Shown: positions 10,336 to 24,953, counted from the stretch's first letter. The stretch is DNA of 64,000 bases from Globisporangium splendens (GCA_006386115.1 VFIW01000011.1:558001-622000); one strand, 5' to 3'. Translations and numbers: made by a program. Notes: generated by a model from the letters alone, not told the origin.

Positions 10336-13300
10336 ATGACGAAGAAGCGCAGTGGGAGTCGCCACGAACACGATGGCAGGAGCCCCGTGCTCGCGATCAA
10401 CACGGAGCTCAGTGCTGCTGGCACCAGTGGCGAGAGCAATGGCGGTGCGCCGCAGTCGCTGTCGCTGTCGCCGCCGCCGCCGCCGCTGCTGCTGCTGCTG
10501 CCAACCGCTGCTGCTACTGTGCCATCGTCCGCACCCGCGTCTGCTGTCACGAGCCCCGCGTCAAGACTCAGCAACAGCAGCAATGCCGCCAACTCTCCGC
10601 GGATGTTCTACCCCAAGCAGATGCGTTCGTCCAACGCATTGAGACGCTCGGGGAGCTTTTCGTCCGGATCGTCGTCGCTCGCGTCGTCGCCTGTAGCAGG
10701 AGGTGCAATCTCGACGGCGCATCCAGTGGCCGTCGCGTTGCTGAGCAAGAATATGCAGTCGAAAGCTGAGTTCAAAGGCATGAAGGGCGAAGTGTTTAGT
10801 TTGGGCGAGATCTACTTGAACGATCTGTCGGATATCCGCGTGTTTGAATTTGCCAACTTGAAGCCGCGACGAGTGCAACTGTTGCTGAAGATGGAGCTGC
10901 GGAAACCATTCCAGGCCAGTCAGTGGGGGTTCCAGCTCGAGAACGAGAACTTGGAGCTGATGGATGGCCAGCTAAGTGACGCAATGCCAGTCGAGGAGTT
11001 CAATCATGTGCCCTTTTCGGTGCTTCGGTCGTCGTCCAAGGCGGCACTTTGCGCAGAGAACGTGTATCTATGTGAAGGATACAACGAGCTGTTCAATCAC
11101 ATTGGAGCCATTGACGAGCTGATCCTCGAGCCGAATGAAACGAAAAGAGTAGTCTTCTCGCTATGCGCCAAGTTGTCCCCTCAACACAGCAACAACAGCG
11201 TCGGCCATTCGTCCTCGTACACACAGAACGCAGATTCGTCCGAAGAAGAGCGAATGCATTTGAACCAGACTTCGTGTGCGATGTTTACCGGTCGACTGAT
11301 TGTGAAGCCACGATATTTGGATAGAGCAGTGTCGTCCGAAAATCTGAAAGACATGCGAACAACTGTGCTTCCTGCGCCGGATGTGATCATTCCGTTGCAA
11401 GGCCAAGTTTGTCGATCCCTGCTTCGATTGGATGTGAAAGAGCTGCACTTCGATGACTGCGTGCCGGGCGGCTCCTTTGTCAAAGACTTTACAGTTTGGA
11501 ATCGTTCCGAGATTCCGCTGCTGTTCAAGCTTGTGTCCTCTCTTTCGGCATTTGATGAGACCAAGGATCTCATCACGTGCACCGACTACAACACTGGGTA
11601 CGTGATTGAGAACAAGACGCTGCAGGCAGCAGCGTACGGCCATGTTCGAATTCGAGTCACGTATCGACCACAAGAGGTATGAGTCACACTGTGCGTGTAT
11701 GTGCATGTTACTGCGCCAGTTGAATTTCTGAGCATTTGCTGCAATTTTTACCGTAGGTTGGTGAGCGTTCCTTTGAGATACATGCACAGAATCTTCACGA
11801 TTCGAGAAACGTGAAAATACTGAGAATCCACGCGATCACGAACAAAGAGCACCACAGGTACAGAAGCACTACTTTGTGTGCTATGTAACATGAAGCCGGT
11901 GTTTACTGACAATCGTGCTTGCTTGGACAGAGAGGGGCTATCGATCAAAGAGCCTAACGGGTCTTACCTGATGAGTGGGAGCAAGCTTGATTTTGGCGAT
12001 TGCTACACTGGACTCGCGAATTCGAAAGTGTTGCTGATTCGAAATACGACTGAGGCGACTTTGCATGTCGACTTGACGAGTGACCGACCTAAAGAGATCA
12101 GTTTTGAGCTGAAGCTGCAACAGAACCGAGCAAGATCTTCCCGTGCGCCTCGCGGCGAGGAAGTTCTGTCCCCTACTGGGTCAAATGGGTCAAGTCGCAA
12201 AGGATCTTTATCACCAGATGGAGCCAAAGCAGCATTACCCTTTTCGAATATCGATGCGAATTACGGCTTGGATAGTGACGAAGAAGCTGAGGAGAACGAG
12301 GTAAGCATGCATTACTGTCTTCTTACTGTGCGAACTCAGTGCTCACGTACCATCTCCTTGATTGAGATAGATCGATTTTTACGAAGACGATTTCCTGCCG
12401 ACAAAGCGACTGTCGTTCGAAGAAAATCCGATGGGTGAGCTTGAAGACATTGACGATGATTTCGAATTTGATCGAGAGCCTCGACCAATGCCAAGAAGCC
12501 CTCCTGCTAGCCCCAAATCTCGCAGCAGCAGGCAATCTGAATCACGAAAGAAAGCGTTTCGTACGAAAGGAAAGAAATCTGCAAAGGTTCCTTCTCGAGT
12601 GAGAGATTTAGCGTATGAAAGCGGTGTGGACAGGTACGTATGCTCTTGGTGTGTTGTTGTCTAAACCTTCATGTGATCTAATTTGCAACACTTTTCGTCC
12701 AAGCAGCAGTAACAGCATGTGCTCGTCTCCGGAGCGTAAACCTCGTTCGGATCTTCGAAAGCGACAGCCTGCGTCAATTGATGAAGCAACTGGATCGAAC
12801 TTCTTGGTTGAAACTATTGATCTGCCTCCTGGAGTTGAGCGCACCATTCTCATTTGGTACACTCCGTCTTCGAGCAGTTCGTTGGAGTCCCTTTCAAGTG
12901 AAAATATGGATGGTATCGACCTAAAAGGTTCTCGGTTGACCAAGCAAACCTTCCGAGTATCGTTCCGGTGTTTTCAAATTCAAGGTTCGTGGCAGCAAGC
13001 ACAGTCTCGTGTGTACGACCGCTCGCTGGGAAAATCGATCCACATTCGTGCTCGAACATGTACATCTATCGTGACTGTAACGCCGTCGATTCTTCATTTG
13101 GGCGATTGCAATATTGGGGAGCTGAAGAGCAGTTCGTGCATCTTGACCAACCATTCGGAGCTGCCGACGGTTGTAAAACCCTTGGTAACGTCGAAAGTGA
13201 TTTCGACTGTGCCAAATGACGAGATGACCTTGGGTCCAAAGCAATCGACAGAGCTGAAGATCGAAATCATTCCCCGAAAAACCAATCCTAACTACTCGCG

Positions 13301-16300
13301 TCTTATCTCAGTGATGAATCTCAAGAACAGAACTAATATTCCGCAGATATGCATTCGCTCAAGCAATATGGATGCCCATCATGTCATCTACCACTCATTG
13401 TTCTACAAACTGCTGACGCAGTCCAAGTCGGCGTTTCTCAATTTCGACCACATTGCAGTCAACTCAGTCGGCATTCAAGTGTTTGATCTCGAGAATATCA
13501 CGAACGCACCTCTGCATTTAAACTTGCAGAGTTCGGATCCATCGAAAGTTCGGCTGTACTGCTTCAGGATTCCTTACGGGGACGTCGGAACGAAGATCGG
13601 AGCTAAAATTCAGAAACTTGCGAACGGCCAAATCGTGAGTGGTGAGAAGCACGCCAGCAATCCAGTTGGTGGATCGTCGAGCCATAGCCGCCACCATGGG
13701 AGACTAATTAGGCGAAGGCGGTCATTTGGTAGTCTTTCGGAACTGGGAAGTGCAACTTCAAGTTCGAAGCGAAACATGTCCAGTGTCCTTCGTGGGTACC
13801 TGTCGAAGAAGTTAGCGACCCACAGTCCGTCTCCAAGCTCTCACCAAACTGGAGGGAGTGCGTTTTCCGCCGCTAACTTGGTCGCCTCACCAGCGCCAAG
13901 TGACTCGATAAAATTGAGATCCGATCAGACCCCCATCAGCAGCATTGCTCAAAGCAGTGCACTAACAACGCCAAACTATCAAGATGGAACAACCGTGATT
14001 GGAGCAAGCGGAGCTGCTTCGAATCACTTGCCGAGCTTTTCGAAGGAGTCTTTGTCTGAAGAATTGGTATCGTTGTTGGGACTTTTTGAGATGTCGCGTG
14101 CTGAGTGCGAACGATATTGTCAAAGTACGCTCCCGTCATACGAGAAAGAGGTTGAGATTGTCGGTATGGTTCGTGAGCGGATGCGCAAATTGCAGTCACT
14201 ACTTGCCGAGAAGATGCTGATTCCTTTGAACAATAGCAAAGATCGAAACATTCGAATTCCCGCCAAGTCGCAGCAACGTGTCGTGGCGATCTTCAGCCCA
14301 TCGGTAGATTTTGCCGCAGCTGAAAACGGCGGTAAGATCCGTATCGAGAAGCAAAAGATTTTCATCACACTGCCCCCTGGCGGAAACAAGAAAGCGGTTG
14401 CAGATGCAGCAAGATTTGATCAAATGAAAGCAACATGGGTGACATCCAAGCATCCATTCGACTCTCGACCTTCTGTTCGAGAGCTGTTGCTGAAGAGCAG
14501 GGTTTGTCGTTCGGTCATGAACGTTAACCAAAAGAACATCAACTTCGGTCGAATTACGACATCCTCGAAGAGCTCGAAGAGGTTGGTGGTGCAGAACATG
14601 TCAGCGATCCCTCTTGTTTATAGTGTGGAGAAGACTGGCTCCATTTCGTCGGGCTTCTTGGAAATCAAGGAAGGAGAAGTTGGTGTGGTGAAAGCTTTTG
14701 GAACGAAAGAGATCTGTTTCGAGTTCCAGCCGACACTGGCAGGGCCATTTGAAGAGAAGCTTCGAATTGTCAACGTTCAGGACGTCGAAAACTCAATATC
14801 GGTGACAATCAAAGCCAAGGTTGTGAAACGAGAGACCTTCAAGCTTGTCCAATCAGGTACTTTGAGCTAGTTGCAGCTGTCCTGTGTGAAAAAATGGAAA
14901 ACTAACTTTGTATATGTTTCATTACCAAGGTCAAGTGCTATCCTTCGGAAAGTGCCTCGTTGGCGAAAAGAGCGAAGAAGTCAAGATCGTTGTTCGGAAC
15001 ACGAGTCGAAAGAAGCGAGAGTATGTGATTCAGTTGGACCCAGAATTCTCGAATCCTAATCTGCGGCCGACTTTCCACTTTTCACTTGATGAGACGCCGT
15101 CAGCTATCATAACCCAGGCGCAAGAGAAAAAACTTGACGAAGAGCTGGAAAAGCTGGAGCACAAGTTACGTATTGCAACTACGAAGAAGAAAGCCGACAA
15201 AATCGTAAAGCTGAATGCGAAGATTTCTCGCGCCAAAGCACTTCTGAGTGGGGAGCAAGTGCCGAATGAAAAAGAGTCACTCGCAGACGAAGAGTTGAAA
15301 GTAAGTGTAAGTGATCCCAGAATCGTCGACGTATACGACAGCAACAGCGAATCGGAGTTTTCTGAGTCTGAATCTACTCCTCGATTCCGTCGGCGTCAAA
15401 AACTTTCGACAAAGTCACAATCTCTCTCCGACACGCGAAGCAATACAAACCAGCTGCATTTCTCTCTCGACGCTGAAGCTACTGGTAGAATTGTAGCCTA
15501 TGTGGTCTTCAACACAATTCAGCAAGGTTCGGAATCAGCCAAGGATGGAGAGCATCGCGAAGTTGGGAAGGTTAGAGGATTCCGAAGCCAAAAAGCGAGG
15601 AAAAAACAGTTACGTCGGGATTCTGCTCCAGTCACCGGAGTTGGGAAATTCTTGCTGTTTGAGCAGCAGAACAAAGACGTCGTGAAAGAGTTGCAGTATA
15701 GTGCAGAGATTTTTCTACACACAGCTGCAGGAGAAATGGCGTATTCTCGTGCCGTCGGCAGGAAAGTGTTGCCGCCATTTGCGCACTCTGGAGCTATCAG
15801 TCGAGGTGTCCCAAGAAATTCTCTGGAGTTTGGTGAATCGGTCCAAGATGCTACCTCTGCAGGAGTTAATGGCACTGAGCATACTTCGACGGGAACAACC
15901 CTGGTATGTGCGAAAACAGACCAGCAAGGTGCTGACCAGGGGAGGGGGCTTACAATTGCAATTCCTGATGATGCGGGCTTCGACAGCGGAAGAATTCTCG
16001 TGAAAGTGGAGCCGAACCAGTTTGCTATTTCGCATTCGTCAACCTTGTTGATCCCCCTGGAAGAATCCCCAGTCGACACATATGGTTGGTCTGTGACCTT
16101 GTCCCACCAATCCCCGGTGTTGAAGAAAGTTTCTGACGTCGAAGTGTTTTGGCGTCCATCTGACGCAATTCGAAGCTTGATTGGAATCTCATGCGACGTT
16201 ACTCCAGAAGATGCTTCGATGGAGTCTAGAGTGGGTGAAGATAAACCTCACTGCAACACACTTCCAACGAAAGTTCGTCTTACTGGTGACCGGGCAGTAA

Positions 16301-19300
16301 CATTGCGTTTCAAATGGTGTTTTGCTGCGGAAGCAGGGTTTGGATCGTCGAGTTCACTCGGTTCCTGTATCAATCGGTCCGTTTTGGGAAGTATCTCGAA
16401 AGCCATGGAACAAGACGCAGGAAAGCTGGAGTTTTACTACCGTGGAAACTCGTCTCCATCGTCGACGAGTGCAGCCTCAACACTGCCTACTCGTCCGATT
16501 GCGTCAGTTGACGTCGCGATAGTAAAAGCCGTTCAGCGATCGTTGTGTTTGGACGTGGAAAGAATCGACTTGGGGGTGCATCAGCAAGGATCCGAAGCCC
16601 AAGGCGAGTTCATTGTTCGTAATCGATCTCATCAGTCTGTCAAGTACCTCTTGATGGCGGCAACATCACGGGAGCAATCGAGTGGACAGGGGACGTTGTC
16701 AGTTGGCGGAGATATCACATTCGAGAGCCCAACTGGAAGCATAGAGGCCAATTCTCAAGTTGCTGCCCGGTTTACATACAAAGGAGCTGTTCCTGGCCAG
16801 CACAACGAACAAATTCAGCTTCGAAACCTGAATGATCGCTTGGACACGTCAATTTTGACGGTAGCTGTTCGTGTAACTCGACCAGTTTACGTTCGTGTGC
16901 CTGAGTTGGATCTCCATGCAACTGGTCAACTGGACGTTCTAGACCTTGGACCTTGCTATGTCACACCTGAGATGCAAGACACGGCAGTCGACAGCCCCAA
17001 CGTGTCGCTGAAATTCAGTAAAGTGCACAAGCTGACTCTCCACAGTCAAGTCGATGAAACGCTGGTCATATGCGCTTCTTCCAACCTAAGGACCCAGTGT
17101 TACGTGTTTGAAGATGCGCGGCTAAGTCGAGAGGCAAATCATGTTGTTCTAAAAGGCAAACAGTCGACGGACCTGTTTGTCGCATTCCGTCCGCGACTTT
17201 CATCGGATGCATTCAAGACAGGGAGTACACGAGATCTCGTTGGAGGAATTCGAGTCCAGCTATATCTTTTGTCAAGTGAGCGAGCGACGCCAAGTGTGGA
17301 AGACGAAAAAAGTGAGATGGTTGCTGAGTTTACGGTCAAGTTTGTCGGTGTGGCTGGAGCAAGTCTTGCGCGCGTTTCTCCATATGCTATTGACTTCGGT
17401 GTAGAACATAACCCTGGAGGCATGCAGCCGCCTGCTGTTCATGAAGGAAAGTTTGACTTGATCAATGTCAGCAAAGCTCTTCCGCTGCGCTATCGGCTGT
17501 TCGTCACAAGTGATGGAGAGAGTTATTCAGACGATGATTGCTCTCTGCAAATTGATTTGAACCACGAAAAAGGAGAAGTTCCACCAGGTGAAACGAGCAG
17601 TATTGAGTTCAAAGTCACGGCACACAAGAACGGTCTATTTCGTCGACGGGTTTTGGTTGAAAACCTTCATTACCCCGGCAAGATCAATTATGTCGATGTG
17701 GTTCTCTTTGTCGACAGTGGTTCATTGAAGTGCGACGTTTTCGGGTCATCAAAAGAAATCTCCGTGCCAGCCCCTTCAAATCAATTACAGACGATGGACT
17801 TTGGCGTTATCAATGTGATCAAGCTCGAAGAAGAGCTGGCAGACAATGCTTCCTCTGTTGCTGGCGGAGAAACTGAACCGACGAGTCGCAAATACCGGAT
17901 ATTCGAGGAGCGTCATGACGGATTCTATTCTGCAGTGAATGGTGACTCCCAGTTGCCGCGGAGACCGTCAATGAAAGAAAGACTTCTCACTCTTACGAAT
18001 ACAACCGAAACAGAGATGGTTTTGCGGCCCGTGAGCACGCTACCTCTGGATTTTATCTGGTGCAATTGTGGAAGCGCACCCGGTCAGCAGCATAGCTGCC
18101 AAAAGCAAATGATACCGCTGGTGGCTCGCACAGCATTATCAGCTCTCGATCTGAGGAAGTTGAATCCAGTAACGAAGGAGACCAGTGCAAGTTCATCGCC
18201 ACTGTCTGAAGTATTTTTTGGAGATGTGCATCGGATTCCTGCGCAATCGTCTTGCACGCTTTTCTTCCGATTCGCACCAATATCTATGACAGCACAATTA
18301 CCGTGCGATTTGATTGAACACGGTAAATTGTGTTCGTTCTCCGGAGTCTTAGGCATTCAAAGCTTCGATGCTGCGATGTGCGATACTGAAGGTGATGACG
18401 CTGGAGAGGATCTCGTCGAAGCGTCTACCTTGAAGGTGATCAATGTGAACGGCGAGTACGGAGAATCGTGCATTCAAGTGTCTGAAAAGTACATTTCATT
18501 GGGCAAGATTGGATATGCGATTGGGTGGAAATCGTCTAGCTTTGAGTTATCTGTGAAAAACACGTCCGATGTCGACGTGTGGTTTGCAATCGCGAATTTA
18601 CCGTCGTGCATCCACATTCGGAATGTTCGGGATGCTTCTCAAGCTTCTTTCGAAGACGAAAGCGCCGTGGTGCCATGTGATAGCCAAGAAGTCCCATCTC
18701 TTCGATCCCTTGCTCTTCAAGTGGAAAGCAAGTCGACGAATGGTCCTTGCCGTGCTTGGAAACTTGACGCCATGACTACTTGCGTGATGGAGATGGAATT
18801 TGTGCGAACGGCAGAGGTAAAGATAGCACTGATGGGAATCTATTGCTTTGGCCACGTAAACTAACTGTATCTGTCTTTTTGTGCGATGTAGTCCCTGAGC
18901 GCAGGCGTCCATGACTTCCCGTTGCGCTTCTTGAACTTGGGCAATCCTCACAACGTTGAGGATGTTTCAGTCCGTGCTCAGATTATTTCCAGTTACGCGG
19001 AGCTTGCTGTGGATCCAGAAAGCTCGCACTTTGGGAGTGACATCGGATCTCGACAACATGTTGCCTTGCTTCCTCCGGTTACGGTACCTCCTGCGCAAGA
19101 AGCGTCGCCACACGGATCTAGCTTCTGGTTTTCATTGCGAAATGTTTACGACGAGGATTTGAACGTAGAGCTTTCGTCAGAACCTAATTCGTCGTTGGGA
19201 AGGTTGGTGTTCGTGTTCTCTTGCAGACTCTGTATTGCATATTCAGTACAACTGAAGTCTAACTCTTCTATTCGTTTTCGACAGCACACTGGAATTGCTC

Positions 19301-22300
19301 ATGTTCTCGCGGTCAGCCAACACGCCGCTGAGCACACTTCAGATCGCTCCAGGAGACTCTGTCGATGTCCGAGTTGTATGCCATGTGTTCCCTTCTGCTC
19401 GTCTCTCACCAGATGTTTTGAAGTTGTTGGAGTATGACGCTGGGGGTGACATCTTGGATCTCGGTAGCGTGTGGTTGGATGTCAGTGTTCAAAACGCTTT
19501 AGAAACGGCGCAGAAGAAGCACATTGGGGTGAAGGGAAAGCTGATACCAGGACGAACGTTTACGCTTTCAGCGTCGAGCCTGCACTTCTTCGCCACAGCA
19601 ACCGAAGTTCCATCTGATATTCCTGTGGAACAGCTTCCACCGTCATTGAAATCGAAAGCCGGAAGTAGCAGGGAATCGCTGCAACTCGCGCTAACTGGAT
19701 CTTCGCAGCAAGCGAGCCCGATTGTTCATCAGCTGCGCAACATATCCGAGACGTTTTACGTGCGCAATCCGTCTACAGTGCAGCCACTCAACTTTGTCAT
19801 CGAGCCTGTCCCCATGTTTCAGCCGGGTCTGTGTCTCATCAAGGGTTCAACGGCATCGGAAATGAGTGCGATGAGCGAATACATTGAAGCCGTTGCTGTT
19901 CCATCTTCGGGCACAATTGCACCAGGAGACTCGATGAAGATCTCAGTTCGTCTGGAAGAAGCGTCTCTGATAGCAGCTGCAGAAAGTGCTCACTATCATG
20001 GAAGCGGCGATAATGCGAAGGCAGTGTCATTGCTGCATAAAATGCGTCACCATCCTTCTTGGCGAAGCAACTCATGGGGTGCAGAAGCACCAGACATTGC
20101 TGCTGAAGTGGATGCCCAGAATCACATGTTCCTGAAAGTTCGCGACGTGGACTTGAATGCTGATGTGGGAGTCTCGAGTGAGATCGATGTCCACTTGGTT
20201 CTACAGCAAAACGCACCAGGGTCGGTACCGTCTACAGATGGTTCGAAACAAGGAGGCGTAGTCGACAAGGTTCTTATCGAAGCAGCGTTTGCCGCGCGTG
20301 AGAAGCGCTTGACATCGACGTCGAAGAAATCGTTTGCGGCTCCAGCACTGTCCACACACATGGAAGATTCTACTCGTGAAGACAGCAATTACGCTGGTCT
20401 CGACAATCTGGATGAATTCGACGTTGGCTCCATCAACTCGGAATCCCATGAGCGGAAGAACCATTTGCCTGTTTTGACAGTGCGCGGTTGCACGCCTGCT
20501 GAGAACTCGTCACTGGAAAGTACCCGCTATATCATTGATGTCGGTCAGCACACTGTTCGAAACGGCGGAGAAGTGGAGTGGGAGATCACTGTGGAATGCT
20601 TGTACAGCCAAATTGCTGCACAAGAAGGAGGTGGGCTTGATCCTGTCGACTACAAGTTTACGCTAGTCGATCAAAATGCGAAATCCTGGCTGCAGTTGAG
20701 TCGTGACCGAGGGACGCTGGACCGATCGCGAAGTTATCAGAGTGTGGTGCTGTATTTCTTGCGCGACGTTGTTGGCGTGTACTCAACTTTTATGGTTCTT
20801 CAGAACGTGAGCAATCCGTCCGATTTGAAGGTAATCCATGTACGACTAGAGGTGATTGCAGATCTGAACTCCCTGCGAAGTATGTCTTCCGGTCTTGACC
20901 CGACAACGAATCTGTTTCGAGTGCTTGTGTCGAATCATGGAAATCCAAAGAGACAACGCCGCTCCAGCATCGAGTTGTCGAGTGGAAATGGCAGCGAAAG
21001 TCCGAGAGGAAGTGGAAACAGATCTGGTCTGGTAATCGACTACAGCGAAGTCTACTACCACAAACTCTATCACAACCACTCGATTGTGCTCGAGAACTCT
21101 TCTGGGCTAACCCTCGATTTTATGCTTTCAAGCAATGCGCGACCTCAAGAAGTGAGCTTCTCGATATCGCCAACGTCGTTCACAGAAGTATCAACTGTGA
21201 CCCTCGGAGCTCATGCTCGGATGCAAGTGTTCTTGCACTTCCGACCGCAGCCGCGTCCTGTGTCGTCATCAACATCGGACTCGAATGTCGCTGGTGTCGA
21301 GCACTGGGTGCGAGAGATTGAAGTGTATGTCAACTGCCGCCTCGTGAAAGATTTCCGCGAAACGGTTGTGTTAAGAGCGATTTGCAACCAACCTCAACTT
21401 TTGGTGAATGTAGCGACGTCCAAGACCGACGATATTCTCTCGAAGACAGAGGCGTCTGGCGTGTTTCCATCAAGCCAGCCGAACTTCCTTGGCGCCGTGT
21501 TTGCAATGCCTGAGGCAGCGCTATCTAATCCAGAGCTAGCAGCAACATTGGCGTCGGAAGCGGACAAGTTTATTGTGGTGCACAATACGAGAAGTGACGT
21601 GAAAGCCCGTTTGGCACTTCGGAACGACAGTATGTTTTTCAATATTGGCGTTGACGTCATGCTTACAGCGGCTGGCAGCGTGGAAGTGCATTACTTGGAC
21701 AACGGCGTTTGCGCTGGCAGACGGTCTACCTTGCTTGTGACCATTCAACCGCTTGCGTCAGTCGTCTTCCGTATCACACCTGATGTGGCATCTCTATGGA
21801 AACATCATCAGCTATGGGATCACAGCGTGAAAGAGCACATCACGCTCTACAACATGAAGCAGTTTGCGGAGCACTATCAAGTGACGTTGTGCTTCACGTG
21901 CAGGTACGAGTTGATTCTCCTCTCAGCAGCGATGTGGAGGAGTCGTACGCTGATGCTTGTTGTTTCCTTTGTATGATTCTGCTTCTTTGTAGCAATGTCT
22001 CGAGCTTCTATATCCCGCCAAATATTTCGGAAAGTTACCCGTTCTCGGCGCTGGAAGATACGATTGCCAAGTTCCTTCAGGTGCGCTGACCAAAGTTGAG
22101 ATATCAAAGTGAACGAACTAACTGTATTCTTTGTTCGAAAATTAGAATTACAACTACACTTGGAAAGCGCTCGTGACCTATCATGAGAAAATGCCGGAAA
22201 CCGAGATGTCCGCAAAGACTTCGACACAGTCAACGTCGCTTTCAGCGTCGAAGCTGGTCGAGATTTTGTCGGATCTAGAGAACGCACTGGAGTTGTCGTC

Positions 22301-22733
22301 CCCTCTGAGTCCACGCCGCCTGCATCCAACACCCGCTCAGGATTTCGAAAGCACTCCAACGCGATGTGATGGGTTTTCGTCTGGCGAGAATCGCGAAGCC
22401 TTGCACCAACTCTTGCGATCGTATCGTGCGCTCTACTTCGATTTCTACTACATCACGGATGAGCTTGTTTGGTATGGTGTGCGTGGGAACGCTGTGCGCC
22501 ACAGTCTGATGCTAGCCGACTTGGCGTACGGTGTGGTCTTCAACCATGAAGTGTTCCGCGGGTTCTTGGCGCCAAACAACGACACGATGGTGGGAGGGTT
22601 CGTTTTCCCACGACTGCTGCTGCCATGGATCCGTCAATTGGGCCACTTCCTGAGCTTTTTCCCTGAAAACCAAGAGACGACCATGCCGCTTCGACAGGTT
22701 TACGACCAGCTGCGGAAGTTTGAGCTTGCTTGA
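10336..22733 (+). CDS. Giant multi-ASH/MSP-domain (PapD-like Ig fold) protein, 3,905 aa, 10 exons
   Basis: Exons: 10336-11676, 11757-11857, 11931-12300, 12371-12633, 12707-14856, 14930-18816, 18892-19202, 19285-21903, 21993-22080, 22146-22733. They sum to 11,718 nt, exactly 3,906 codons, with no internal stop. The protein has a Ser/Ala/Pro-rich N-terminus and then many beta-sandwich units with the ASH/MSP pattern 'hydrophobic-FG-x-hydrophobic ... V-x-N-x-S'. Examples are ELHFDDCVPGGSFVKDFTVW, ILHLGDCNIGELKSSSCILT, NFGRITTSSKSSKRLVVQNM, LSFGKCLVGEKSEEVKIVVR and AIDFGVEHNPGG. Such repeats occur in Hydin, CFAP, ASPM and TMEM131-type proteins and act in assembly on microtubules, cilia or membranes. 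A Lys/Glu coiled coil lies in exon 6 (EKKLDEELEKLEHKLRI). The C-terminal 140 residues are helical and unlike the repeats. No CH domain, IQ motif or membrane segment is seen. Family membership beyond the fold is not settled. Confidence 0.85.
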
Positions 22734-22922
22734 TGAGGAACTGGAGTAAAATACAATTATTTGTTGACCGAATACAATTGGATGAAATATTGACAATAAA
22801 TCCGAACAGAACAAAGAATCACGACAACTTTCGAACTACTGATGTTATAAACTGGCGAATTAGGGAGACTATGCAAATAGGCAGGCAATCCTCAAGCCAA
22901 CAAGCACACATTTGGCAGAAAA

Positions 22923-24953
22923 ATGGGGAAGCGGCATCGCGATCGGGGCGACGAGCGGCGCCGTCGCGATGTGAGCAGCAGCAGCAGCAGCGAGAGCTCC
23001 GACGACAGCGATGACCGCCAGCGCTCGCACCGCCATCGCCACCGCCACTGGAAGGACGAGAAGCGCTCGGATAAGAAGCGGCACGCGAAGGAGAAGAAGC
23101 ACAAGAAGTCGAGCCACAAGAAGTCGCGTCGTCATCACGATGAGGAGCCACCAGCGCCAGACTACAAGGTACCACATGTTCAGCTGTGCAGATACTGATC
23201 CACGTTCTATTGCTAACTGCCTTCTGTGCGCTCTTGCTTGGCGGCTGCAAAAATACAGAAAGCGCTGGTCGTCGTGAAGGGCTTGCTGGGTGAGTTTCCA
23301 GAGCTGCTGTCGGAGCTGATCACGCTGCTCCAGATGCTGGACGACGGTGAAGTCGCGGTGATCAGCGGCATTGAGAACAAGCGCATTCGCTCGCAACTGA
23401 AGACGCTTTTCCCTCTGTTGGGTCTCACAAAGGTTCGTATTGCGTTGCTGGCGGCACAGTGTGGGCTCTTCCGCTTACAGACTGTCGGTCATTAATATCA
23501 GTGTGCATGTTGTTTTTCATTGCTTCCTGTAGCTCTCGGAGCCGAAAGGGTTTGCGAAACGAGGCAAGACACAAAGGGACACGAGTCTGCTTGAAGTGTT
23601 CCAGCGCATGCTGTCGGGTGGAGATGTCGGTGAGGAAGCCTCTCGTGGTGAAGACAACCACAGAACTAAAGAAACGAGAGAAAGTGGCGACGAGGAGACC
23701 AAGGGGAACGACGTTTCCAGAGCTGTTTCTTCTCCGCCATCGAGTTCTTCCGCTGAAAAAGTGAAGCGCGATGCACCTATTGGTCCATCTATTGGTCCAG
23801 CGATGCCTCCCGGAGGTTTACCAGGAGGTGCGTGACACGAAGCTTTGCGCGGACTCTACTTTGCAAGCACCAGCGCGCTGCACGATCTTATTGCCTCGTG
23901 ATTGTGTGTGCGTGTATGTAGCTGCAGCTTCGACTACGTATGAAAGTGACGACGATGATGATGTCGTTGGTCCCACTCTCCCAGGTATGAAAGGGTTTCG
24001 CGTCGCAGACGAACGGGTTGAAGCCGAGATGGCGCGGCGTGCACTGGAGCTGAAACAAGCCGAGTGGGATCGTGCGAGAGGAATTACGGGAGATGCCAAG
24101 GACGGCAAGGACGCGCCAAAGCAGACTCGGCAGGAATGGATGACGGTGATGCCCGAGAGTTCGTTCTTTAAAGACTCGTTGGCACCGACCAATCGAGGAC
24201 CACCCGGAAAACCGGCCGCATTCCGAAGGTACGACGGAGCAAAGAAGTACCTGACCATACCTGCGCATAACCTCGCATGCTCACCTTTGTATTTCGCTGT
24301 GTGGAGCAGCAAGGAGCCTGCAGCAGTGGATCACACGTGGTTTGACGCCCCAGAAGAGCGCGATCGCGCGCGACGCGCCAAATTGGACATGTACGCCATG
24401 CACTCCTGTTGTCTTTCCATTAGTTTTTCGAACCCAGGCACGTAGCAACTTATCGCTCTGTGTTCTGTAGGGAACTGCTTGGCTACGTCCGGGAGGAGAA
24501 CAAACCAACCGCGTCGTCATCTTCCGCTGCGAGTCGCTTAGCTGTTGCTGGAAACCAGCAAGCAGGAGGAGTGAATGAGTCAATTGTGCCGGCAGCAAAC
24601 CCCGTGGCCGATGAAAAGATGCGCAAGCAAATGGAACAACTGAGACAGGAGAGAGGACCTTCTTTGCTGGAGCAGCACCAGAAAAGAATCGCCGAAGCAG
24701 CGAAGACATCAGGCAACAAAGGCAAAGCTCAAGCAGGCTGGAACAGGTATGGCTCTACTGAAAAAAAGCAGTCCATTTTTGCGATTATAGATGCTAACAC
24801 ATCTTGTTTCTGTTTTGCTTCGCTTGCAAAAGGGAACGAGACTTGACAGCGCGACGAGGTATGTCCAACGACGATGCAGCGAAAATCCTCGAGGCTTCAC
24901 GAGGCATCAATTCCAAGTTCACGGCACCGACGATCTCGCGCCAGTTCTTATAG
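22923..24953 (+). CDS. GPALPP1: GPALPP-motif (DUF3752) nuclear protein, GPALPP1-like, 7 exons
   Basis: Exons: 22923-23168, 23259-23432, 23533-23827, 23922-24228, 24310-24390, 24471-24746, 24833-24953; 1,500 nt, 499 aa, one frame. It opens with an RD/SR/His-Lys-rich nuclear-speckle-type region (MGKRHRDRGDERRRRD, poly-Ser, KDEKRSDKKRHAK). A short helical domain (exon 2, LGEFPELLSELITLLQMLDD) follows. Then come GPALPP-type motifs (IGPSIGPAMPP, VVGPTLPG), the block TRQEWMTVMPE and WFDAPEERDRARRAK, and a C-terminal DUF3752 tail (ERDLTARRGMSNDDAAKILE). The biochemical role of the family is not established; in animals it is nuclear. The 24229-24309 intron is a multiple of three, so a retained form would also be open, but the spliced form matches the family better. 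The TAG stop lies only 38 bp from the 3' end of the convergent TPR gene. Confidence 0.85.
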
